In this document: positions 49,750 through 59,540 of the stretch, in pieces
Layout of the letters: each line of letters opens with the position of its first letter
Numbering within the stretch: position 1 is the first letter of the stretch
Assembly: GCF_018383585.1 (NCBI RefSeq)
Contig: NZ_JAHAMK010000011.1
Span: 68,088 to 132,087, forward strand
From: Microvirga sp. 3-52
GTDB taxonomy: Bacteria; Pseudomonadota; Alphaproteobacteria; Rhizobiales; Beijerinckiaceae
Reading direction: 5' to 3'
DNA length: 64,000 nt
The notes under the pieces: model-generated
What the model was told of the DNA's origin: nothing
Seen by the model: only the letters and a program-made list of their open reading frames with translations
Database searches by the model: none
Translations under genes and position numbers: made by a program

Positions 49750-51135
49750 TCATTCCGCCGCGAGGGCGGTCGGTTCTCCCCTTGACTGGCGCTCGCGCTT
49801 GATCAGCTCTGAGGTCAGGAAGGCGATTTCGAGCGCCTGCTCCGCGTTGAGGCGCGGATCGCAATAGGTGTGATAGCGGTCGCGCAGGTCCGCATCCGTG
49901 AGCGCACGGGCGCCGCCGGTGCATTCGGTCACGTTCTTGCCGGTCATTTCCAGGTGGATGCCGCCCGCATGGGTGCCTTCCGCCTGATGGATGGCGAAGA
50001 AGTCCTGAACCTCGCCCATGACACGCCCGAACGGCCGGGTCTTGTAGCCCGAGGCCGCCTTGATCGTGTTGCCGTGCATGGGATCGCAGGACCACACGAC
50101 CGTGCGTCCTTCCTTCTGGACCGCGCGGATCAGGCCCGGCAGATGATCGCCCACCTTATCGGCGCCGAAGCGGCAGATCAGGGTGAGGCGGCCGGCCTCG
50201 TCCTCGGGGTTGAGGGTCTCGATGAGCTTGAGCAGCCCGTCGGCCGAGAGCGACGGGCCACATTTGAGGCCGATCGGGTTCTTGATGCCGCGCATGTATT
50301 CCACATGGGCATGGTCGAGCTGGCGGGTGCGGTCGCCGATCCAGAGCATGTGGCCGGAGGTGGCATACCAGTCGCCTGTCGTGGAATCGACGCGGGTCAT
50401 GGCCTCCTCGTAGCCGAGCAGCAGGGCCTCGTGGCTGGTGTAGAAATCCGTCGAGCGCATCTCGGGGTGCGTCTCAGGATCGATGCCGATGGCCCGCATG
50501 AAGTTCAGGCTCTCGGTGATGCGCTCGGCGAGCTCGCTGTAGCGGGAGGATTGCGGGGAATCCTTCACGAAGCCGAGCATCCAGCGATGGGCGTTCTCGA
50601 GATTGGCATAGCCGCCGGTGGCGAAGGCGCGGATCAGGTTCAGCGTCGCGGCCGATTGGCGATAGGCCATGAGCTGGCGGCGCGGGTCGGGCGTGCGGGC
50701 CTCCGGCGTGAAGGCGATGTCGCTGATGATGTCGCCGCGGTAGCTCGGCAGTTCGACGCCGTCGATGGTCTCCGTCGGGGCCGAGCGCGGCTTGGCGAAC
50801 TGGCCGGCCGCACGGCCGACCTTCACCACGGGCGAGCCGCCCGCATAGGTGAGCACCACGGCCATCTGGAGGAAGAGGCGGAAGAAATCGCGGATGTTGT
50901 CGGCCGAATGCTCGGCGAAGCTCTCGGCGCAATCGCCGCCCTGCAGGAGGAAGGCCTCGCCCTTGGCCACCTTGGCCAGGGTGCGCTTCAGCTTGCGCGC
51001 CTCGCCTGCGAAGACGAGCGGAGGAAAGCCGGCGAGCTGCTGCTCGACGCTCTCCAGCGCCTCAAGGTCCGGAAAGGCCGGAACCTGCTGGATCGGCTTG
51101 CTTCTCCAGCTATCGGGCGTCCACCGCTCGGTCAT
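49750..51135 (-). CDS. aroG: 3-Deoxy-7-phosphoheptulonate synthase, class II
   Basis: The class II (plant-type) DAHP synthase joins PEP and erythrose-4-phosphate to start aromatic amino acid synthesis. The 461-residue protein has [15 protein letters not shown], the metal cysteine in [30 protein letters not shown] and [24 protein letters not shown] is near the end. The ATG at 51135 has GGGGG at moderate spacing. Class II enzymes are the usual form in this group. Confidence 0.96.
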   Translation of the reverse strand: MTERWTPDSWRSKPIQQVPAFPDLEALESVEQQLAGFPPLVFAGEARKLKRTLAKVAKGEAFLLQGGDCAESFAEHSADNIRDFFRLFLQMAVVLTYAGGSPVVKVGRAAGQFAKPRSAPTETIDGVELPSYRGDIISDIAFTPEARTPDPRRQLMAYRQSAATLNLIRAFATGGYANLENAHRWMLGFVKDSPQSSRYSELAERITESLNFMRAIGIDPETHPEMRSTDFYTSHEALLLGYEEAMTRVDSTTGDWYATSGHMLWIGDRTRQLDHAHVEYMRGIKNPIGLKCGPSLSADGLLKLIETLNPEDEAGRLTLICRFGADKVGDHLPGLIRAVQKEGRTVVWSCDPMHGNTIKAASGYKTRPFGRVMGEVQDFFAIHQAEGTHAGGIHLEMTGKNVTECTGGARALTDADLRDRYHTYCDPRLNAEQALEIAFLTSELIKRERQSRGEPTALAAE

Positions 51136-51322
51136 GACACTTACCCCCGTGTCCTTTCTCGAAATTCTCATCGTTCACCGCAACAAGCGGCACGAAACGG
51201 CACCTATACACGACATAAACAAAAAGGCGAGTGCGTTAGACAACAGACACGCAATAGAGGACCGCGTGTCGCGGCTCCTCGAATCAGGCCTGAAATCCTG
51301 CGAATTGAGAGAAAGGCGTTCC

Positions 51323-51436
51323 TCAGCGGGCGTGGCGCTGACGGCTCTCGCGCCGGGACATCCAGAGGGCGCCAAACCCCATCGCCACGGCAATGACCGG
51401 GATGCCGAAGTAAACATAGGCTTCCAGAAGGGTCAT
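51323..51436 (-). CDS. 37-residue membrane protein, coupled to upstream small ORF
   Basis: The peptide starts MTLLEAYVYFGIPVIAVAMG, spans the membrane once and ends in a basic tail (SRRESRQRHAR), so the C-terminus should face the cytoplasm. Its ATG overlaps the stop of the 75-residue gene by 4 bp (ATGA). That overlap is strong evidence that it is translated. The function is unknown. Confidence 0.6.
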   Translation of the reverse strand: MTLLEAYVYFGIPVIAVAMGFGALWMSRRESRQRHAR

Positions 51437-51660
51437 GGCTTCGGGTCTCTCAAGATCAACTTCGCTATGGAATGTAGGATAAACCCGACGAAAAGCCAAA
51501 TGATGCTGACCACAATGGCGATGGCATCCCTTGGCATGGCGTCCGACCCGTAACCGACGGCCACCATCGGCCCCACGAACCCGGCGATGACGAACGCGAC
51601 GGCGACATTATTGAGTGCGGTCGCAGTCAACTTGGTCTGCTCATTATGGATCAGACTCAC
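51433..51660 (-). CDS. 75-residue two-helix membrane protein, unknown function
   Basis: The GTG start has GGGGGG upstream (start chosen on that site). The peptide has two hydrophobic helices (VAVAFVIAGFVGPMVAVGYG and AIAIVVSIIWLFVGFILH) joined by a short loop. The terminal part is basic (AKLILRDPKP). It lies 33 bp after the gor stop on the same strand, so gor, this gene and the 37-residue gene may share a transcript. Confidence 0.65.
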   Translation of the reverse strand: MSLIHNEQTKLTATALNNVAVAFVIAGFVGPMVAVGYGSDAMPRDAIAIVVSIIWLFVGFILHSIAKLILRDPKP

Positions 51661-51693
51661 CAGGCGCCCCCCTGCAATGCCATTCCGACCTGT

Positions 51694-53079
51694 CTACCCC
51701 ACCGCCACCGGCTTCTTGACCACCACGGGCGTGCGCATGGTCACCAGTTCCTCCGCGGCGGTCGGGTGAACCGCGACGGTGCGGTCGAAATCGGCCTTGG
51801 TGGCGCCCATGGTCACGGCGACGCCGGCAAGCTGGATCATCTCGCCCGCATCGTGGCCCATGATATGGACGCCCACGACCTTGTCGGTGGCCTTGTCGAC
51901 GATGAGCTTCATGAAGACCCGGTCCTTGCCACCCGAGAGCGTGGCCTTCATCGGCCTGAAGGCGGTCTTGTAGACGTCGATGTCGCCATAGATCGCCCGC
52001 GCCGCGGCCTCGCCGCAGCCGATCACGCCGATTTCCGGCGTCGAGAAGACCGCCGTAGGGATCAGGTCATGGTCGATGATCGTCTCCCTGCCTCCGAACA
52101 CGGTGTCAGCGAAGGCATGCCCCTCGCGGATGGCTATGGGGGTGAGGTTCGCCCGGTTGGTCACGTCGCCCACCGCATAGATCGACGGCACGAGGGTCTG
52201 GGAATAGCCGTCGACCGGGATGGCCCCGACCTCGTCGACAGTGATTCCGGCATTCTCCAGCCCGAGCCCTTTCGTATTCGGCCGCCGCCCCGTGGCGACG
52301 AGAACCTGATCGACGGTGAGCACGGAGCCGTCGGACAGGGTCGCGGCGATCCCATCGGCCGTCTTTTCGAGGCTCGTGAGGGTCCGGCCCAGAGCCAGCT
52401 TGATCCCGCGCTGGGCATAGGCCTCGCCGAGCGCATCCCGCACGTCCTCGTCGAAGCCGCGCAGGAGCTTGTCGCCCCGGTGCAGGAGGGTGACCTCGCT
52501 GCCGAGGCCGGCGAAGACGCCGGCGAACTCGACCGCGATGTAACCGCCGCCGACGACCAGAACACGCTTCGGCTGGCTCTCCAGATGGAAGACCTCGTTG
52601 GACGTGATGCCGAGCTCGCCGCCCGGGATGACCGGCTCCAGGGTCGGATGGGCGCCGACCGCAACCAGGATGTAGCGGGCGCGGATGCGCGCGCCGGTCT
52701 TGAGCACGTGAACCGTATGGGCATCCTCGATCACCGCGCGGCTGTCGACGATCTCGACGCCCGCCTTCTCCAGATTGGCGCGATAGATCCCCTCGAGGCG
52801 ATCGATCTCCCTGTCCTTGTTGCGGATCAGAGTCGCCCAGTCGAAGCGCGTCTCCCCGACGCTCCAGCCGAAGCCCTCCGCATCGTGGAAATCGTCGGCG
52901 AAGCGGCTGGCATAGACCATCAGCTTCTTCGGCACGCAGCCGCGGATGACGCATGTTCCGCCGACCCGGTACTCCTCGGCCAGCATGACCTTCGCGCCGT
53001 AGCTCGCGGCGATGCGCGCCGCGCGGACGCCGCCGGACCCGCCTCCGATCACGAAGAGGTCGACATCGAATGAGGACAT
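51694..53079 (-). CDS. gor: Glutathione-disulfide reductase
   Basis: This flavoprotein reduces oxidised glutathione with NADPH. The 461-residue protein has the FAD motif FVIGGGSGGVRAAR, the redox pair Cys43 and Cys48 in GGTCVIRGCVPKKLM and the NADPH motif VVGGGYIAVEFAGV. The C-terminal base is in VHPTAAEE. The first redox motif with VIRGCVPKK marks Gor rather than lipoamide dehydrogenase or mercuric reductase. Two small membrane-protein genes follow. Confidence 0.95.
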   Translation of the reverse strand: MSSFDVDLFVIGGGSGGVRAARIAASYGAKVMLAEEYRVGGTCVIRGCVPKKLMVYASRFADDFHDAEGFGWSVGETRFDWATLIRNKDREIDRLEGIYRANLEKAGVEIVDSRAVIEDAHTVHVLKTGARIRARYILVAVGAHPTLEPVIPGGELGITSNEVFHLESQPKRVLVVGGGYIAVEFAGVFAGLGSEVTLLHRGDKLLRGFDEDVRDALGEAYAQRGIKLALGRTLTSLEKTADGIAATLSDGSVLTVDQVLVATGRRPNTKGLGLENAGITVDEVGAIPVDGYSQTLVPSIYAVGDVTNRANLTPIAIREGHAFADTVFGGRETIIDHDLIPTAVFSTPEIGVIGCGEAAARAIYGDIDVYKTAFRPMKATLSGGKDRVFMKLIVDKATDKVVGVHIMGHDAGEMIQLAGVAVTMGATKADFDRTVAVHPTAAEELVTMRTPVVVKKPVAVG

Positions 53080-53308
53080 GAGGCGGTCTCCGCTTAATTC
53101 TGCGTCTTCGACTTAAGACATATAAGGATGGTTTCGGGCGAAGTCGCCCGCCAGCCCTGCTGCGCGCGCATGGCTGCTCACCCGGTGGCGAAGCTCTTAC
53201 GCGAAGGTTCAACAACGATAAAGAACCAAGCGCTTGCCGCTCCCCCGTTCCCTCATTAGGGTCTGCCCGGACACGCTGACCCGATGTCGGCGTCAATGGA
53301 GGAAACTT

Positions 53309-54280
53309 ATGAGCCAGGTTCGTAAAGGTCTTTGGCGCAGCGCTCTCGCTGCGGCGGCCGTTGCCGGATTCGTGACGTCGGCGGCAGCTCAGATGGAGCT
53401 CAAGATCATGGCTCCGGCGGCGCCGGGCGGCGGCTGGGACCAGACCGCCCGCTCCATGCAGCAGGCCCTCACCCAGTCCGGCATCGCCAAAAGCGTGCAG
53501 GTCACCAACGTGCCGGGCGCCGGCGGCTCCATCGGCATCGCCCAGCTCGTCAACAATTCCAAGGGCGACGGCAACCAGCTCATGGTCATGGGCTACGTGA
53601 TGGTGGGCGCGCTTCTCACCAACAAGTCGCCCGTGACCCTCGACCAGACGACGCCCATCGCCCGTCTGACGACGGAATACGAGGCGATCGTGGTTCCGGC
53701 CAATTCGCCGATCAAGAACGCCAAGGATCTCGCCGCGGCCATCAAGGCCGACCCGGCCAAGGTCACATGGGCCGGCGGTTCCGCCGGTGGTGTCGACCAT
53801 ATCGCGGCGGCCCTCTTCGCCAAGGCTGCAGGCGCGGACCCGACCAAGATCAACTACATCCCGTTCTCCGGCGGCGGTGAGGCCCTGGCGGCCATCCTCG
53901 GCGGCAAGGTGACGGCGGGTATTTCGGGTTACGGTGAGTTCGAGAGCCAAGTGAAGGCGGGCAAGCTGCGCCTCATCGGCCTGACCTCGGCTGCCAAGAC
54001 CGCCAATGTGGACGTGCCCTCCATCAAGGAGCAGGGCATCGATCTCGAGATCGCCAACTGGCGCGCGGTGGTTGCCCCTCCCGGCATCTCGGCCGACCAG
54101 AAGAAGGCTCTGACGGACGCCATGGACAAGCTGGCCCAGTCCAAGGAGTGGCAGGAGATCCTGAAGGCCAAGGGCTGGGAAAACGCCTACGTTTCTGGCG
54201 ATGCCTTCGCCAAGATCCTGGCCAACGAGCAGGCTCTCACGAAAGAAGTGCTCACCGCCGTAGGGCTGGTGAAGTCTTAA
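53309..54280 (+). CDS. tctC: Tripartite tricarboxylate transporter, periplasmic binding protein
   Basis: TctC captures tricarboxylates (or other organic acids) for the TctAB membrane unit. The 323-residue protein has a signal peptide ending in SAAAQM, the family motif [15 protein letters not shown] and [27 protein letters not shown] and [14 protein letters not shown] follow. The ATG at 53309 has GGAGG. The gene is followed by a terminator-like hairpin and then tctB and tctA. The ligand cannot be fixed from sequence. Confidence 0.93.
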   Translation: MSQVRKGLWRSALAAAAVAGFVTSAAAQMELKIMAPAAPGGGWDQTARSMQQALTQSGIAKSVQVTNVPGAGGSIGIAQLVNNSKGDGNQLMVMGYVMVGALLTNKSPVTLDQTTPIARLTTEYEAIVVPANSPIKNAKDLAAAIKADPAKVTWAGGSAGGVDHIAAALFAKAAGADPTKINYIPFSGGGEALAAILGGKVTAGISGYGEFESQVKAGKLRLIGLTSAAKTANVDVPSIKEQGIDLEIANWRAVVAPPGISADQKKALTDAMDKLAQSKEWQEILKAKGWENAYVSGDAFAKILANEQALTKEVLTAVGLVKS

Positions 54281-54303
54281 ATTTCAAGATAAAGGCCGTT
54301 GGA

Positions 54304-54338
54304 AGCGCCGCGTTCTCGGAGCGCGGCGCTTCTTTTTT
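54304..54338 (+). terminator. Terminator/attenuator between tctC and tctB
   Basis: AGCGCCGCG and CGCGGCGCT form a perfect 9-bp stem followed by TCTTTTTT. It begins 24 bp after the tctC stop and ends 11 bp before the tctB start. Partial read-through would give more binding protein than membrane subunits. Confidence 0.85.
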
Positions 54339-54348
54339 GGGACATTCC

Positions 54349-54822
54349 ATGGCACCATCTCCCCAGCGGCGCATCGACGTGGCAGGCCTCGTCATCGCCC
54401 TCCTTCTTCTTGCTCTCGCCGGCCTAGTCTGGTGGGACATGACCAAGCTCCAGATCCTGTCTCCCTACGACCTCGGCCCGAAGGTCATGCCCATCGTCGT
54501 GTCGATCGGCCTCACCCTGCTCGCCATCGGCAACGCCGTCGGGGCCCTGCGCGGCGACCTCCCGGCCCGCGACAGCCTCGACTGGAAGCCGATTGCCCTG
54601 ATCCTCGGCGGGCTCGCCTGCCTGATCATCCTGATCGCCATCGGCGGCGGCTTCATGATCGGCACGGCCCTTCTGTTCGCGACCACGTCGGCAGCCTTCG
54701 GGCGCCGCGCCTTCCCGACGGATCTTCTGATCGGCGCGGTCATCGCCGTGTTCATCTACGTGCTCTTCGCCAAGCTTTTGACCCTGTCCCTGCCGGCAGG
54801 GCCGCTCGAACGCCTGTTCTGA
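54349..54822 (+). CDS. tctB: Tripartite tricarboxylate transporter, small membrane subunit
   Basis: The 157-residue protein has four membrane helices typical of TctB ([59 protein letters not shown] and a final helix near the C-terminus). The [11 protein letters not shown] and [14 protein letters not shown] segments are family features. It lies between tctC and tctA and precedes tctA by 8 bp. Confidence 0.92.
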   Translation: MAPSPQRRIDVAGLVIALLLLALAGLVWWDMTKLQILSPYDLGPKVMPIVVSIGLTLLAIGNAVGALRGDLPARDSLDWKPIALILGGLACLIILIAIGGGFMIGTALLFATTSAAFGRRAFPTDLLIGAVIAVFIYVLFAKLLTLSLPAGPLERLF

Positions 54823-54830
54823 GGCCTGTC

Positions 54831-56330
54831 ATGGAAGCGTTTGCATCCCTTGCGGACGGCCTCGCCGTCGCCATCCAGCCGATGAACATGCTGTTCGCGC
54901 TCATCGGCGTTCTTCTCGGCACCGCCGTCGGCGTGCTGCCTGGCATCGGCCCGGCACTCACCGTGGCGCTGCTCCTGCCGATCACCTTCAAGCTCGACCC
55001 GGGCGGATCGATCATCATGTTCGCCGGCATCTATTACGGCGGCATGTACGGCGGCTCGACCACGGCGATCCTGATCAACACGCCGGGCGAAAGCGCCTCC
55101 ATGGCGACCGCGCTCGAAGGCAACCGGATGGCGAAAGCCGGACGCGGGGGCCCTGCCCTCGCGACCGCCGCCATCGGCTCCTTCGTGGCCGGCACCATCG
55201 CCACCCTCGGCCTCACCTTCCTGGCGCCGTATCTCGTCGATATCGCGGTGAGCTTCGGCCCTGAGGATTACTTCGCCCTTATGTGCGTGGCCTTCGTCAC
55301 CGTCTCGGCCACCTTCGGCGATTCCCCTGTCCGGGGCCTGACCAGCCTCTTCATCGGCCTTCTGCTTGGGCTCGTGGGCATCGACATCCTCTCGGGCCAG
55401 TCCCGCCTGAGCTTCGGCATCCCCGAGCTCTATGACAACATCGAGGTCACGACCCTGGCAGTCGGCCTCTTCGCCGTGGGCGAGGCGCTCTATGTGGCGT
55501 CACGCCGCCATGTTCACGAGGAGAAGCTCGAGGCCGTGCGCGGCTCGCTCTGGATGACCAAGGAGGACTGGAAGCGCTCGTGGAAGCCCTGGCTGCGCGG
55601 AACGGCTTTCGGCTTCCCCATCGGGGCTCTTCCCGCCGGCGGCGCCGAGATCCCGACCTTCCTGTCCTACTCGACCGAGAAGCGGCTCACGAAGCATCCC
55701 GAGGAATTCGGCCATGGCGCCATCGAAGGCGTCGCCGGACCCGAGGCCGCCAACAACGCGGCGGCCGCCGGCACCCTCGTGCCCCTGCTGACGCTCGGCC
55801 TTCCGACCTCGGCCACGGCCGCCATGATGCTGGCGGGCTTCCAGCAATACGGCCTCAATCCGGGCCCTCTGCTCTTTGCCGACCAGCCGAAGCTCGTGTG
55901 GGGCCTGATTGCCAGCCTGTTCATCGCCAATGCCATGCTGCTGGTGCTGAACCTGCCGCTGGTCGGCCTGTGGGTTCGCCTCCTGAAGATTCCCCAGCCT
56001 TGGCTCTATGCGGGCATTCTGGTCTTCGCCACCATGGGCACCATCGCGGCCAATCCCTCGCCGGTGGAACTCGTCATGCTGACGGTGTTCGGCGTGCTGG
56101 GCTTCCTGATGCGGCGGTTCGACTTCCCCATCGCCCCGGTGGTCGTCGGCCTCATCCTCGGCCCGATCGCGGAGAGCCAGCTGCGCCGTGCCCTCTCGAT
56201 CAGCTTGGGCGATCCGATGGTGCTGCTGCAGAGCCCGATCTCGGCAACACTCCTCGGCATCGCGGTGATCGCCCTGGTCCTGCCCTTCTTCCTGAAAGGC
56301 CTGGGACGCTTCAAGGCGGTCGAGGACTAG
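54831..56330 (+). CDS. tctA: Tripartite tricarboxylate transporter, large membrane subunit
   Basis: TctA forms the translocation path. The 499-residue protein has about 11-12 helices and the hallmark regions [35 protein letters not shown] and [38 protein letters not shown] and [15 protein letters not shown] complete the pattern. The ATG follows TGAGGCC. It ends the tctCBA operon, closed by a terminator at 56401. Confidence 0.95.
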   Translation: MEAFASLADGLAVAIQPMNMLFALIGVLLGTAVGVLPGIGPALTVALLLPITFKLDPGGSIIMFAGIYYGGMYGGSTTAILINTPGESASMATALEGNRMAKAGRGGPALATAAIGSFVAGTIATLGLTFLAPYLVDIAVSFGPEDYFALMCVAFVTVSATFGDSPVRGLTSLFIGLLLGLVGIDILSGQSRLSFGIPELYDNIEVTTLAVGLFAVGEALYVASRRHVHEEKLEAVRGSLWMTKEDWKRSWKPWLRGTAFGFPIGALPAGGAEIPTFLSYSTEKRLTKHPEEFGHGAIEGVAGPEAANNAAAAGTLVPLLTLGLPTSATAAMMLAGFQQYGLNPGPLLFADQPKLVWGLIASLFIANAMLLVLNLPLVGLWVRLLKIPQPWLYAGILVFATMGTIAANPSPVELVMLTVFGVLGFLMRRFDFPIAPVVVGLILGPIAESQLRRALSISLGDPMVLLQSPISATLLGIAVIALVLPFFLKGLGRFKAVED

Positions 56331-56391
56331 AGCGTTTTCGGCGAAGTGGATCCGGCTCGTCGTCAAAAATGCGACACAGCACCTTGAGCCC
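56329..56391. repeat. Partial repeat of the AGAGCGTTTTC type (R2-related)
   Basis: AGAGCGTTTTCGGCGAAGTG followed by GATCCGGCTCG resembles a repeat common in Hyphomicrobiales. It starts at the tctA stop codon and is the one R2-related copy not upstream of a gene. Confidence 0.5.
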
Positions 56392-56400
56392 ATCAAACAG

Positions 56401-56426
56401 AAAGGCCCGGTTTCCCGGGCCTTTTT
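56401..56426 (+). terminator. Rho-independent terminator after tctA
   Basis: AAAGGCCCGG and CCGGGCCTTTTT make a tight stem with a short loop and a T-run. On the minus strand it could also end the rpiA-DUF2059 transcript. Confidence 0.88.
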
Positions 56427-56448
56427 CATATCGGACGGGTGATCGAAC

Positions 56449-56955
56449 TCAGTTCAGCTGATGCCCGCGCTTGCTCATTTCCTGCCGGGCGCGGGTCATG
56501 ATGAACTCCGACGTCCGCTGCGACCAGATGGAGAGATCCCGGACCACGTCGTCGAGGACGCCGGGCTGGATCTGCACGTATTTCTGGCCGGCTGCGGACT
56601 TGTAGAAGGTCGCGACTTCCTTCAGCTCGGCCTCGGTCATCCGTGTCGTGAAGATCCGCGCGGTGCTGTCGATCATCTCCTGCTTCTTCTGCTCGACTTC
56701 CGGGCGGAGGATGGCCACGACCTGCTCCAGATCCTGCCGGATCTCCGGCCGGGTCACATTCATCTGCTGAAGCTGATTGAGCAGCGGGCCGGTCATGGCA
56801 TCGAAGGCGCCCGTCATGCCGGAGCCGATGGCGACTTCGCGGGCAACGGCGAGGTGGCTGGCGCTGGGCTGCTGCGCCTGCTGGGCGAAAGCTGGGCTCG
56901 CGAGCATGAACAGCGCGACCGAGGTCGCGGCCAGGCGGGAGGCATTGCGGGTCAT
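56449..56955 (-). CDS. DUF2059-type exported protein
   Basis: The 168-residue protein has a signal peptide ending in SPAFAQQ and an all-helical body. MTEAELKEVATFYKSAAGQKY is the DUF2059 hallmark. Function is unknown; these proteins are periplasmic. The ATG at 56955 has GGAG nine bases upstream. The gene is 31 bp after rpiA on the same strand, a pairing seen in other members of the group. Confidence 0.87.
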   Translation of the reverse strand: MTRNASRLAATSVALFMLASPAFAQQAQQPSASHLAVAREVAIGSGMTGAFDAMTGPLLNQLQQMNVTRPEIRQDLEQVVAILRPEVEQKKQEMIDSTARIFTTRMTEAELKEVATFYKSAAGQKYVQIQPGVLDDVVRDLSIWSQRTSEFIMTRARQEMSKRGHQLN

Positions 56956-56986
56956 AAGTAAGGCTCCAATCGTCATAGCTTTAAGG

Positions 56987-57682
56987 TCAGAGCTGACCGA
57001 GTTCGACAAGCCCGTCGTCCGTTGCGAGGATCGCCCCGGTGGCAAGGCCCATGAAGAGACCGTGCTCCACGACGCCGGGAATGTTGTTCAGCGTCGAGGC
57101 AAGCACGTTCGGCTTGTCGATGCGCCCGAGATGCGCATCGAGAATGAAATGGCCCCCGTCCGTGACATAGGCCGCACCATCGGGAGCGTGCCGCAGATGC
57201 AGCTCGCCGCTCATGCCGAGGCTGTCCAGCAGCCTGGCGATGGCCCGTTCGGTGGCCGTGAGGCCGAAGGGCACGACCTCGATCGGGAGCGGAAAGCGGC
57301 CGAGCTTCGAGACGTGCTTGGATCCGTCGGCGATGACGATCATCCGCTGGCTCGCGGAGGCGACGATCTTCTCGCGCAGGAGAGCGCCGCCGCCGCCCTT
57401 GATGAGGCGCAGATCGTCGTCGAGTTCGTCGGCTCCGTCGACCGTCAGGTCGAGGTCGGGGGTCTCGTCGAGGGTCGACAGGGGAATGCCCTCGCGTTGC
57501 GCCTGGTCGCGGGTCGCCTCGGAGGTGGGAACGCCTACCACCTTGAGCCCGCTCCGAACGCGCTCGCCGATGGCCGCGACGAAATGCACGGCGGTCGAGC
57601 CGGTGCCCAGGCCCAGCCTCATGCCATCGGTGACGAGCTCGGCAGCCCTCTCGGCTGCTGCGCGCTTGAGATTGTCGCTCAC
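56987..57682 (-). CDS. rpiA: Ribose-5-phosphate isomerase A
   Basis: RpiA interconverts ribose-5-phosphate and ribulose-5-phosphate. The 231-residue protein has the family marks [44 protein letters not shown] (given as its core DGADELD and [11 protein letters not shown]) and [12 protein letters not shown]. The GTG start has AGAGGA upstream. The Asp-Gly-Ala-Asp-Glu and Lys-Gly-Gly-Gly segments contain the catalytic residues. Confidence 0.96.
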   Translation of the reverse strand: MSDNLKRAAAERAAELVTDGMRLGLGTGSTAVHFVAAIGERVRSGLKVVGVPTSEATRDQAQREGIPLSTLDETPDLDLTVDGADELDDDLRLIKGGGGALLREKIVASASQRMIVIADGSKHVSKLGRFPLPIEVVPFGLTATERAIARLLDSLGMSGELHLRHAPDGAAYVTDGGHFILDAHLGRIDKPNVLASTLNNIPGVVEHGLFMGLATGAILATDDGLVELGQL

Positions 57683-57807
57683 TGAAATCCTCTAAGAATG
57701 CGTCCGCTCTGGCTTGCGAAAGCCTGTTTTGCTCGCCTCTAGCATGTCAGGACGGGTGGAAGAAAGAACGTTTCACCTTCGGTCGGCCGCAGAATTCCTC
57801 GTCTAGA

Positions 57808-57900
57808 GCATCGATACCTTATGCGGCGCATCGCTGGGCATGGAAAACCGGGTTCATTTTTGCTGGCATGGCCCTCCGGTCCCGCAGGTGCGTCAGCGCC
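57808..57900. repeat. R2-like element, variant half as at 41139
   Basis: GCATCGATACC, GGCGCATCG, GGAAAACCGGGTTC, GCATGGCCCTCCGG and GCAGGTGCG align with the variant copy at 41139. It lies 126 bp upstream of rpiA and abuts the stop codon of the next gene. Confidence 0.5.
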
Positions 57901-58356
57901 TCAGGGGCGCTGCGGAGAGGCTCCCGTACCCGAGCTGACGCTCGGTGTGGCGGCCGTCGGCGCAGCCGTCGATGCGGCGGGCGACGGCGTCATCTGGGGT
58001 GTGCAGACCACCCGCTCGTCGAAAACGTAGCAGATGCTCATCTGGCCGGTCCGGTAATTGACCCGGAACACCCCCCCTTCCCGCTCGTGGCGGGAGGCGA
58101 CCAGTCCATATTCCCCGGGCGGCTGGGCTCCGGCGCCCTCGCCCGCACTGTAACAGAGCGTCACCCCGACCGTGCCCTCCTGGAGTCCATATTGGCAGGA
58201 GCTCACCTCGCCGGTGATCCGATCGATCCTATAAATCCTGTTCAGGTCGGTTTGGGGCGCGGGCACGAAATCATAGGATGCGGCCAGGGCGGGGCCGGAC
58301 AGGCCTCCCAGCGCCAGGACTGCCACAATCAACGCCGCGGAACCAAGGGGCCGCAT
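57901..58356 (-). CDS. Exported protein, unknown function
   Basis: The 151-residue product has a clear signal peptide (ALIVAVLALGGLSGPALAAS). The mature domain is beta-rich with paired cysteines (GEVSSCQYG, GVTLCYSAGEG, QMSICYVFDERVVC). The last 35 residues are Pro/Ala/Ser/Thr-rich. The repeated pattern RIDRITGEVSSC and RVNYRTGQMSIC suggests two copies of one small motif. I do not recognise a named family. GGAGTGATGA precedes the ATG. Confidence 0.72.
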   Translation of the reverse strand: MRPLGSAALIVAVLALGGLSGPALAASYDFVPAPQTDLNRIYRIDRITGEVSSCQYGLQEGTVGVTLCYSAGEGAGAQPPGEYGLVASRHEREGGVFRVNYRTGQMSICYVFDERVVCTPQMTPSPAASTAAPTAATPSVSSGTGASPQRP

Positions 58357-58447
58357 TCATCACTCCATTCGGTAAGATCGAATCAACCATAGGCACCATA
58401 TCATCCCAAGGCTTGATTCCCTTGCCTCCAGCAGGTAGCCGACCTTC

Positions 58448-59149
58448 ATGGCCATTGATACCCCGCACATCGTCTCGCCCATCGCCGTCTTCGACCTCGA
58501 TGGAACCCTGGCAGACACGGCCGGCGACCTCGTCGGGACCCTCAACGTGATCCTCGAACGGGAGGGGCTCGCCTCCCTGCCGGTGGCGAAGGCGCGCGAC
58601 ATGATCGGCGCAGGCGCACGGGCTCTGATCGAGCGCGGCTTCGAGGCCGCCGGCAAGGAGCTGACGCCCGCCCGTCTCGACGAGCTGTTCCGGCAGTTCA
58701 TGGTCCATTACGGCGAGAACATCTGTGTCCGGACGCAGCTCTATCCCGGTGTGGCCGCGGCCCTGGACCGGCTGGAAGAGGCTGGCTTCATCCTGGCCGT
58801 GTGCACGAACAAGGTCGAGGAGCATTCGGTCAAGCTGCTCGACGAGCTCGGCATCGGCCATCGCTTCGCGGCCAATTGCGGCCGTGACACGTTCCCCTAT
58901 TTCAAGCCCGATCCACGCCACCTGACCCGGACCATCGAGCGCGCCGGCGGAAGCCCCGCCCGGGCGGTGATGGTCGGCGATTCCCGGACGGATATCGTGA
59001 CGGCGCAGAATGCCGGCATTCCCGTGGTCGCGGTCCCGTTCGGCTATACCGACGTGCCGGTCGATGAGCTGGGCCCCGATCTCGTCATCGATCATTTCGA
59101 CGATCTGTTCGCCGCCGTGCAGGCCGTCATGAGGCCGCTGGCGGCCTGA
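58448..59149 (+). CDS. gph: Phosphoglycolate phosphatase
   Basis: Gph dephosphorylates 2-phosphoglycolate formed during DNA repair or photorespiration-like reactions. The 233-residue HAD protein shows motif I AVFDLDGTLADT, a helical cap and motif II VCTNK. Motif III/IV follows as the YFKPDPRHL and MVGDSRTDIVTAQNAG segments. A generic HAD phosphatase is the alternative, but length and position next to rpiA support Gph. Confidence 0.9.
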   Translation: MAIDTPHIVSPIAVFDLDGTLADTAGDLVGTLNVILEREGLASLPVAKARDMIGAGARALIERGFEAAGKELTPARLDELFRQFMVHYGENICVRTQLYPGVAAALDRLEEAGFILAVCTNKVEEHSVKLLDELGIGHRFAANCGRDTFPYFKPDPRHLTRTIERAGGSPARAVMVGDSRTDIVTAQNAGIPVVAVPFGYTDVPVDELGPDLVIDHFDDLFAAVQAVMRPLAA

Positions 59150-59218
59150 CGAGCAGCATGGATCGTGCGCGCAATCGCGTGCACACGGAAAAGTGAAGCT
59201 TGGCTGGTCAGGAAGGAA

Positions 59219-59293
59219 TGGTGGGCGCGACAGGGATTGAACCTGTGACCCTTCGCGTGTGAAGCGAATGCTCTCCCGCTGAGCTACGCGCCC
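59219..59293 (-). tRNA. tRNA-Val (CAC)
   Basis: A 75-nt cloverleaf with encoded CCA. The acceptor GGGCGCG pairs with CGCGCCC, the D-arm has AGCTCAGCGGGAGAGC, the anticodon loop is TTCACAC with CAC, and the T-arm has AGGTTCAATCCCT. No att-like duplication was seen. Confidence 0.97.
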
Positions 59294-59540
59294 TGACAAG
59301 GGCCTTCTAAAGGCGCAGAACCCCCGGCGTCAAGCCAAAGAAGCGGAGCCCCCGTGAAGTATTTTGTTTCGCGAATTGTGGCACCGTGACTTTAACCGGT
59401 TGCTTACGATGTGACGGAAATGAGGCATTTCTGCACTAGGATTTTATAGCAGAGCCTTGATAAAGCTTGGATCCGAAGCGGGGCTGTTGCGTTGAGCAAT
59501 GGCAGGACCTGCCATCAACCATGTTTTATCTGAGGCAATA

